Shown one piece after another: positions 58,719 through 64,000 of a stretch of 64,000 bases of DNA; position 1 is the first letter of the stretch; every line of letters begins with the position of its first letter. Source of the stretch: Actinacidiphila rubida (lineage in GTDB: Bacteria; Actinomycetota; Actinomycetes; Streptomycetales; Streptomycetaceae); the NCBI RefSeq assembly GCF_900110255.1, contig NZ_FODD01000036.1:25809-89808 (forward strand), read 5' to 3'. A program made the translations under genes and the position numbers. The notes under the pieces were generated by a model that made no database searches, had not been told where the DNA came from, and saw only the letters and a list, made by a program, of their open reading frames with translations.

Positions 58719-60689
58719 ATGAGGAGACGCGCACTCGCCGCTGCGGCGGTCACCGCCGCAGCCCTCGGCCTGACCTGCGTGCCGGCCGTCCCGACCGTCG
58801 CCCAGACTCCGGCCGCCGACCACCGGGGCGCGGCCGCGGCACCCGGCGTCACGGCCCCGGCCGCGTCGGTGTGGGTCACCACCGCCGACGGCGCCGAGCA
58901 CCTGCAGCCGCAGGCGCCCGTCGCGTTCCGTCCCGGCGGATCCGACCTGACCACGATCACCGTCGACCCCGGCCGGCGCTACCAGAGCATCGACGGCTTC
59001 GGCGGTGCCCTCACCGACTCCTCGGCGGCGGTGCTGAGTTCGCTGCCCGCCGCCGACCGGGACGCGGCCATGCGGCAGTTGTTCGACCCGCGGCAGGGCA
59101 TCGGCGTGAGCTTCCTGCGGCAGCCCGTCGGGTCCTCGGACTTCACCGCCTCGCCCACCCACTACACGTACGACGACATGCCCGCGGGGCAGACCGACTT
59201 CGGACTCACGCACTTCAGCGTCGCCCACGACCAGCGGCAGATCCTGCCCCTGCTGCGCCAGGCGAAGAAGCTCAACGCGCAGCTCACCGTCATGGCCACC
59301 CCGTGGAGCCCGCCGGCCTGGATGAAGGACGGCGACTCGCTCGTCGGCGGCCACCTCAAGGACGATCCGAAGGTCTACCAGGCGTACGCGCGCTACCTGG
59401 TGAAGTTCGTCCAGGCCTACGCCGCGGCCGGCGTCCCGGTCGACTACCTGACCGTCCAGAACGAGCCGCAGAACCGCAGGCCCAACGCGTACCCCGGCAC
59501 CGACCTGCCGGTCCAGCAGGAGACCGCGGTCATCGAGGCGCTCGGCCCGCTGCTGCGCGAGGCCAGCCCGCACACCAGGATCCTGGCGTACGACCACAAC
59601 TGGACCACCCACCCCGACGACATCAAGACCGCGCAGCAACTGGGCGAGGACCCGCAGACGGACTACCCGTACGAGGTCCTGGACAGCCCCGCGGCCAAGT
59701 GGATCGCCGGCACCGCCTACCACTGCTACTCCGGCGACCCCAGCGCCCAGACCGCGCTGCACGACGCGCACCCGGACAAGGGCATCTGGTTCACCGAGTG
59801 CTCCGGCTCGCACGGCGCCACCGACACGCCGCCGCAGATCTTCCGCGGCACCCTCACCTGGCACGCGCGCACCATCACGGTGGGCACCACCCGCAACTGG
59901 GCCAAGTCCGTGGCCGACTGGAACCTCGCGCTGGACCCGCAGGGCGGTCCGCACAACGGCGGCTGCGACACCTGCTCGGCCTTCCTGACGGTCGCGCCCG
60001 ACCACACGGTCACCACCAACGCCGAGTACTACACGATCGGGCACCTGTCGAAGTTCGTGAAGCCCGGCGCCGTCCGCATCGGCAGCAGCAACTACGGCAC
60101 GACCGGCTGGAACGGCCAGCTCACCGACGTCGCGTTCACCAACCCCGACGGATCCACGGCGCTCGTCGTGCACAACGAGAACGACGATCCGCGGTCGTTC
60201 TCCGTCGCCGTCGGCGACCAGAGCTTCCCGTACACGCTGCCCGGCGGGGCGCTCGCCACCTTCACGTGGCCCGCGTCCGGCGTGCTCACCAGCCGGCTGC
60301 ACGAGATCCCGCTCACCGGCGCCACCGCCACCGCGTCCCCGGCCGGACAGGGCTCCCCGCAGCTGGCCGCCGACGACGACGGCAGCACCCGCTGGAGCAG
60401 CGGCGCCGCCCAGACCCCCGGCCAGTACGTGCAGCTGGACCTGGGCCGCGCCACCTCCTTCCGGCGGGTCACCGTGGACAGCGGCGACAACCTCGGCGAC
60501 TACGCCCGCGGTTGGCGGCTGTCCGTCAGCGACGACGGGACCACGTGGCGGGACGTACGGGCCGGTGCCGGTACCGGCCAGTTGACCACCGTCGACGTGC
60601 CGCTCACCCGGGCGCGCTACCTGCGCGTCACCCAGACCGGCACCGCCGGCAACTGGTGGAGCGTGGCGGACCTCCACGTCTACCGCTGA
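58719..60689 (+). CDS. secreted GH30 glycoside hydrolase with C-terminal carbohydrate-binding domain
   Basis: A 656-residue exported enzyme. An Arg-rich N-region and hydrophobic stretch form a signal peptide (about residues 1-35). The catalytic barrel has Q-S-I-D-G-F-G-G-A-L-T-D-S, M-A-T-P-W-S-P-P-A-W-M-K, acid/base Glu in V-Q-N-E-P-Q-N and nucleophile Glu in W-F-T-E-C-S-G-S, the GH30 pair (glucosylceramidase/beta-1,6-glucanase-like). Residues about 530-656 are an F5/8-type C (CBM32-like) domain ending V-A-D-L-H-V-Y-R. AGGAG precedes ATG 58719. The divergent LacI gene is its likely regulator. Confidence 0.93.
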   Translation: MRRRALAAAAVTAAALGLTCVPAVPTVAQTPAADHRGAAAAPGVTAPAASVWVTTADGAEHLQPQAPVAFRPGGSDLTTITVDPGRRYQSIDGFGGALTDSSAAVLSSLPAADRDAAMRQLFDPRQGIGVSFLRQPVGSSDFTASPTHYTYDDMPAGQTDFGLTHFSVAHDQRQILPLLRQAKKLNAQLTVMATPWSPPAWMKDGDSLVGGHLKDDPKVYQAYARYLVKFVQAYAAAGVPVDYLTVQNEPQNRRPNAYPGTDLPVQQETAVIEALGPLLREASPHTRILAYDHNWTTHPDDIKTAQQLGEDPQTDYPYEVLDSPAAKWIAGTAYHCYSGDPSAQTALHDAHPDKGIWFTECSGSHGATDTPPQIFRGTLTWHARTITVGTTRNWAKSVADWNLALDPQGGPHNGGCDTCSAFLTVAPDHTVTTNAEYYTIGHLSKFVKPGAVRIGSSNYGTTGWNGQLTDVAFTNPDGSTALVVHNENDDPRSFSVAVGDQSFPYTLPGGALATFTWPASGVLTSRLHEIPLTGATATASPAGQGSPQLAADDDGSTRWSSGAAQTPGQYVQLDLGRATSFRRVTVDSGDNLGDYARGWRLSVSDDGTTWRDVRAGAGTGQLTTVDVPLTRARYLRVTQTGTAGNWWSVADLHVYR

Positions 60690-60712
60690 CGCGCCGCTGA
60701 CGCTGTATCAGC

Positions 60713-60763
60713 GGGTCAGGGGCATCGGGCCGGGCCCGCCGGGCCGCCCGCTGCCCCTGGCCC
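60713..60763 (+). terminator. terminator after the GH30 gene
   Basis: CAGGGGCA at 60717-60724 pairs with TGCCCCTG at 60752-60759, extended outward by four pairs (one G-U) and inward by a CGGGC/GCCCG stem. It follows the GH30 stop by 23 bases. The rest of the 426-base space up to 61115 holds the truncated kinase-like frame at 60843-60983. Confidence 0.65.
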
Positions 60764-60842
60764 GCACCTCATCTGGCCGGGGCGCGTCGCCCAACAGGCA
60801 GGACTTCAGTGCTCGTTGCCGTCAGGGCCGCGGGGATGGCGG

Positions 60843-60983
60843 TCAGGCGGCGCAGGGCCGCCACATCTGGTTGTCCCAGCCGTGGGCGCCCAGCTGCACG
60901 GGCCGGCCGGCCAGGTCCGGGTGCTGGTCCTCCAGCAGCGAGCGCATCAGCTCCGCGGTGATCTCGTCCTCGGTGTGGTTCAT
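60843..60983 (-). pseudogene. N-terminal fragment of an aminoglycoside phosphotransferase-family gene
   Basis: A 46-codon frame begins M-N-H-T-E-D-E-I-T-A-E-L-M-R-S-L-L and contains Q-H-P-D-L-A-G-R-P-V-Q-L and G-W-D-N-Q-M-W-R, the start of APH-type kinases, where G-W-D-N-Q-M-W-R normally leads into the nucleotide-binding strand. Here it ends P-C-A-A-stop. No downstream frame restores the kinase, so about 250 residues are missing. It looks like a gene truncated by deletion. Confidence 0.55.
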
Positions 60984-61115
60984 GCCCGGCCACCCTGGGC
61001 CAGCGGCCGGGAGGCACGGTGTGCGCCGGGCTGGGCCGGCCGCCCACGGAAAACAGGAGTGCCCGACCACGGCACCCCTGGGTACGCTCCTGCCTCGGAA
61101 GGCGGGAGGAGCGCG

Positions 61116-61559
61116 ATGAGCCAGTACTACGACGTCGGTGACCGGACGCTGTGGAACCCGTCGAACGGCGCCTCACGCCTGTTCCGGCATCAGGTCGCCG
61201 TCTTCGAGGCCGAACTCGGCCTGCCGTCGGGCATCGGCCCGATGGGGGCCGACGAGTGCGCGATCGACGTCGCCGCCTTCTCCCTCTTCGTCAACGCCCT
61301 GGTGGCGCGGCACCGCAGGATCAGCCACCAGGTGATCGTCGCGCTGTCGGACGGATTCGTCGCCACGGTGCTCGTGCTGGCCGAGCGCGCCGGCCTCGCC
61401 GTCGACTTGACCGCCGGAGAGGCGGCTGACGTCGGTGCGCCGAGAGATGTCCAGGTGCCCGCTTCCGCGGGGCTGGGGCCAGGGCCGGCGGGCGGGGACG
61501 CGTGGGCCGCCGCCCTCCGTGACCGTGTGCGGGAGTTGGGCCGGTTCATGCCGTGCTGA
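61116..61559 (+). CDS. DUF6086-like hypothetical protein
   Basis: A 147-residue soluble protein beginning M-S-Q-Y-Y-D-V-G-D-R-T-L-W-N-P-S-N-G-A-S, a pattern I associate with the actinobacterial DUF6086 family of unknown function. G-F-V-A-T-V-L-V-L-A-E-R-A-G lies in the second half and the last 35 residues are low-complexity. GGGAGGAG precedes ATG 61116. It converges on the peptidase E gene, three bases between stops. Confidence 0.8.
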   Translation: MSQYYDVGDRTLWNPSNGASRLFRHQVAVFEAELGLPSGIGPMGADECAIDVAAFSLFVNALVARHRRISHQVIVALSDGFVATVLVLAERAGLAVDLTAGEAADVGAPRDVQVPASAGLGPGPAGGDAWAAALRDRVRELGRFMPC

Positions 61560-61562
61560 ACC

Positions 61563-62213
61563 TCACCGGTGGAGGTCACCGCCGTTGACGACGAGGACCT
61601 CGCCGTCGCGCATCCGGTGGTGGTCGACGCCCGCCGCGCCGTACGCCCGGGAGACCTCGCCCAGCAGCACCGTCTCCGGGTGGCCGGGGGAGTCGAGATG
61701 CGGGACGAACGGGCGGTCGAGGACGCCGAGTCCGTCCCAGAGCGGTTCCTCGCCGTAGACGCGGGTGACGGCCGTGGCGTCGTCGCAGTGCTCCAGGCCG
61801 CGCAGGGACGGTGCGAGGACGCACGCCCCGGCGCTGTAGCCGGCGTAGACGAGGGCGTCGCTTTCCAGCAGTGCGGTGAAGGCGGCGTCCGCCGCGCTGT
61901 GGGCCATCGCCTGCCGCAGCATGAAGACGTTGCCGCCGCGCAGCCAGACCAGGGGGTGGCCGCTCAGCAGGCCGGCCAGGTCCCGCGCGCGGCCGCCGGC
62001 GTGGTCGCGCAGGTCGACCTCCACCGGCTCCAGGCCCAGGGCGCGCAGCGCCGCCGTCTCCCGTTCCACCCCGGCGGCGCGCACCTCGCTGCTCTCGGCG
62101 TCGAGCGCGTTGCCGATCACCGCCACCGGGCCGTCCGCGCGCCCACCGGGCAGCAGGCCGAGGAGCCGCTCGGGACGGTTGCCGAGCCGGAACGAGGACA
62201 GGTAGAGCCGCAT
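61563..62213 (-). CDS. peptidase E-like serine peptidase (S51 family)
   Basis: A 216-residue class I glutamine amidotransferase-fold protein. The nucleophile Ser is in Y-A-G-Y-S-A-G-A-C-V-L, and W-L-R-G-G-N-V-F-M-L-R and P-H-L-D-S-P-G-H-P-E are typical of dipeptidase E-like proteins, which cleave Asp-X dipeptides or cyanophycin fragments. Length is normal. The ATG at 62213 is divergent from the oxidoreductase gene at 62455. Confidence 0.9.
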   Translation of the reverse strand: MRLYLSSFRLGNRPERLLGLLPGGRADGPVAVIGNALDAESSEVRAAGVERETAALRALGLEPVEVDLRDHAGGRARDLAGLLSGHPLVWLRGGNVFMLRQAMAHSAADAAFTALLESDALVYAGYSAGACVLAPSLRGLEHCDDATAVTRVYGEEPLWDGLGVLDRPFVPHLDSPGHPETVLLGEVSRAYGAAGVDHHRMRDGEVLVVNGGDLHR

Positions 62214-62454
62214 GCGCAGACCTTAGAGGCAGCGCCCGCGCCGCGCACCGCGGTTGCGGCCCCGCTGCGCACCGGCCGTCGCGAACCCGGTGCTCCTCGC
62301 GGCGTCCGGGTCCGCGCCACGCCCACCGGTCGGGTCACCGGGGGAGTGGCGCGGCCTACGCTGCTGGCCGGGGCCGCCGGCCGGCCCGCGGGCGCCCTCG
62401 TTCCGCCCCGCCATCCCCCACGAACTCCCCGTCCAGCAAAGGAAGACAGCCACC

Positions 62455-63645
62455 ATGAACGACCTCCGCCTCGGCGTCCTCGGCTACGGCATGCGCGGCA
62501 ACCTCGCGCGCACGGCGCACCGGCCGGGGGCGGGCGCGTGCGTCACCGCGGTCGCCGATCCCGACGAACGGAGCCGCGGGCAGGCCGCGAAGGCGTTCCA
62601 CGGCGCGTCCGTGACCGCGGACCACCGCGCGGTCGTCGAGGACCCGGACGTCGACGCCGTCCTCGTCCTCACTCCCGACCACACCCACGCGGACCTCACC
62701 TGCCAGGCGCTCGCCGCGGGCAAGGCGGTGTTCGTCGAGAAGCCCCTCGACATCACCGTCGAACGCTGCGACGAGATCCTGCGCACCGCCCGCGACACCG
62801 GCAGCCGCCTCTACGTGGGCCACAACATGCGCCACATGCCGGTGATCCGGCTGATGCGCGACATCATCGCTCGCGGGGACATCGGCACCGTCAAGACGGT
62901 GTGGGTGCGTCACTTCGTCGGCTACGGCGGCGACTTCTACTTCAAGGACTGGCACGCCGAGTCCCGGTACACCACCTCGCTGCTGCTGCAGAAGGCGGCA
63001 CACGACATCGACGTCCTGCACTGGCTGGCCGGCGGCTGGACCGCTCGGGTGCAGGCGCTCGGCGACCTGATGGTCTACGGGGACCTGCCGCACCGGCGCG
63101 CGCCCGGCGCCCCGAAGACCGACGACTGGTACACCGCCGACGGCCACTGGCCGCCCGCCACGCAGCGCGACCTCAACCCGGTGATCGACGTCGAGGACGT
63201 CTCGCTGGTCAACATGCGGCTCGACAACGGCGTCCTCGCCGCCTACCAGCAGTGCCACTTCACCCCCGACTACTGGCGCAACTACACGGTGATCGGTGAC
63301 GCCGGCCGGCTGGAGAACGCCGGCGACGGCCCCGGCGCGGAGGTGCGGGTCTGGAACGCGCGCCGCTCCGGCCACCGCGCGGACGCCGACGCCGTGCACC
63401 GCGTGCCCGAGGCCGCGTCGGACGCGGGCCACGGCGGCGCCGACCCGCTGCTCGTCGACGAGTTCCTGCGGTTCGCCCGGCATGGCGGCCGCACCGACAC
63501 CTCGCCGGTCGCGGCGCGCATGGCCGTCGCCGCCGGCGTCCTGGCGACCGAGTCGCTGCGTGACGGAGGCACCCCGCGCGACGTGCCGCCCCTGGACCCC
63601 GAGCTGGCGCGCTACTTCGCGGAGGGCCAGCCGGCCCGCCACTGA
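62455..63645 (+). CDS. Gfo/Idh/MocA-family oxidoreductase
   Basis: A 396-residue NAD(P)-dependent oxidoreductase. The Rossmann motif L-G-V-L-G-Y-G-M-R-G near the N-terminus, the signature E-K-P-L-D-I (the E-K-P motif with the catalytic Lys) and the H-D-I-D-V-L-H-W-L-A motif are present. Such enzymes act on sugars, inositols or their phosphates. AAAGGAAG precedes ATG 62455. Sugar metabolism would fit the nearby GH30 and LacI genes, but linkage is loose. Confidence 0.92.
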   Translation: MNDLRLGVLGYGMRGNLARTAHRPGAGACVTAVADPDERSRGQAAKAFHGASVTADHRAVVEDPDVDAVLVLTPDHTHADLTCQALAAGKAVFVEKPLDITVERCDEILRTARDTGSRLYVGHNMRHMPVIRLMRDIIARGDIGTVKTVWVRHFVGYGGDFYFKDWHAESRYTTSLLLQKAAHDIDVLHWLAGGWTARVQALGDLMVYGDLPHRRAPGAPKTDDWYTADGHWPPATQRDLNPVIDVEDVSLVNMRLDNGVLAAYQQCHFTPDYWRNYTVIGDAGRLENAGDGPGAEVRVWNARRSGHRADADAVHRVPEAASDAGHGGADPLLVDEFLRFARHGGRTDTSPVAARMAVAAGVLATESLRDGGTPRDVPPLDPELARYFAEGQPARH

Positions 63646-63649
63646 CGCC

Positions 63650-63684
63650 GGAACGGGGCTCGGGAACGGGGCTCGGGAACGGGC
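63650..63684. repeat. short 13-base tandem repeat
   Basis: The unit GGAACGGGGCTCG occurs at 63650-63662 and 63663-63675, followed by a partial third copy from 63676. It lies between the oxidoreductase stop and the LysR gene stop on the other strand. I attach no function to it. Confidence 0.6.
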
Positions 63685-63692
63685 GGGCCGTC

Positions 63693-64000
63693 TCAGGCCC
63701 GGCCCGCGGGGACGCGCTCCGCGGCGCCCGACTCGCTCAGCACGTGGTCGAGGAAGCGCCGCGGGGCCGGGGGCAGGGTGCGCGAGGCGAGCCAGGCGAC
63801 GCCGATGTCGCGGACCGCCTTCACGTCGGTCACCCGGAGGTAGCGGATCGGCAGGTCCGAGCCCGGTGACGGCGCCGTGGTGTCCGGCGGGGCCGGCACG
63901 AGGGAGACGCCGAGCCCCGCCGTGACCAGGCCCCGCAGCGTCTCGACCTCCTCGCCCTCGAAGCCCACCAGGGGGCTGAACCCGGCCTGGCGGCACAGCG
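63693..64000 (-). CDS. LysR-family regulator, C-terminal part cut by the window edge
   Basis: The visible 102 codons encode the end of a LysR effector-binding domain: L-C-R-Q-A-G-F-S-P at the window edge, then E-T-L-R-G-L-V-T-A-G-L-G-V-S-L-V-P-A and a C-terminal L-A-S-R-T-L-P-P-A-P-R-R-F-L-D-H-V. The helix-turn-helix lies beyond position 64000. The V-T-A-G-L-G-V segment is typical of the family. Confidence 0.88.
   Translation of the reverse strand, partial: LCRQAGFSPLVGFEGEEVETLRGLVTAGLGVSLVPAPPDTTAPSPGSDLPIRYLRVTDVKAVRDIGVAWLASRTLPPAPRRFLDHVLSESGAAERVPAGRA

Overview
This window is very GC-rich actinobacterial DNA, most likely from Streptomyces or a close relative. The evidence is the strong GC bias at third codon positions, many GTG starts, frequent GTGA/ATGA gene overlaps, several likely leaderless genes, Tat and Sec secretion signals, a long list of one-component regulators (LacI, LysR, MarR, TetR, PadR, AraC, HxlR, PucR) and an OtrA-type ribosomal protection gene. 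I see no tRNA, rRNA, CRISPR array, insertion sequence or large biosynthetic cluster. It reads as chromosomal accessory DNA with a few housekeeping islands such as succinate dehydrogenase and an isoprenyl transferase.

Layout. 1-6.4 kb: a small hypothetical gene, a LacI regulator that seems to have lost part of its sensor domain, an aldo/keto reductase, a PAS-GAF-SpoIIE phosphatase, and a divergent LysE-type exporter with an ArgP/LysG-like regulator. 6.4-14.1 kb: a marR-MFS-isochorismatase unit with a clear MarR palindrome, an acidic F-S-S-P-D repeat protein, a cysteine-free ribosomal protein L36 paralogue, an MFS-tetR efflux operon with two matching operators, and an ECF sigma factor with a YCII/DGPF partner. 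14.2-30.1 kb: an isoprenyl transferase behind a promoter whose start site is covered by a perfect CebR-type palindrome, a methyltransferase, then a block that fits polyhydroxybutyrate (PHB) use: a secreted type-1 PHB depolymerase, 3-hydroxybutyrate dehydrogenase, an MHS-family carrier, a PucR/GAF regulator and, beyond a kinase-like gene and a branched-chain-type ABC importer, a two-subunit 3-oxoacid CoA-transferase. Together these could take PHB or 3-hydroxybutyrate through acetoacetate to acetoacetyl-CoA. The CoA-transferase could equally serve leucine breakdown beside the importer.

30.2-42 kb: an alpha/beta hydrolase, remnants of a peptidase E-like gene, a flavin electron-transfer operon (ferric-reductase-like membrane protein, FMN-binding protein, ApbE flavinyltransferase) divergent from a two-component system, a small P-loop kinase, and a PadR-controlled ABC/FtsX system with a near-ideal operator. 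42-50.5 kb: two divergent Tat-exported phosphoesterases, then AraC, cupin, HxlR, MFS and LysR genes. 50.6-54.1 kb: sdhCAB. 54.2-64 kb: an otrA-like gene behind a possible leader peptide, DUF427 and maltose acetyltransferase genes, a divergent LacI/GH30 glycosidase pair with shared promoter words, a truncated phosphotransferase, a DUF6086-like gene, a peptidase E, a Gfo/Idh/MocA oxidoreductase and the end of a LysR gene cut by the window edge.

Start codons were chosen from ribosome binding sites, overlaps with upstream genes and family N-termini. Homology statements rest on recognised motifs, not on searches.
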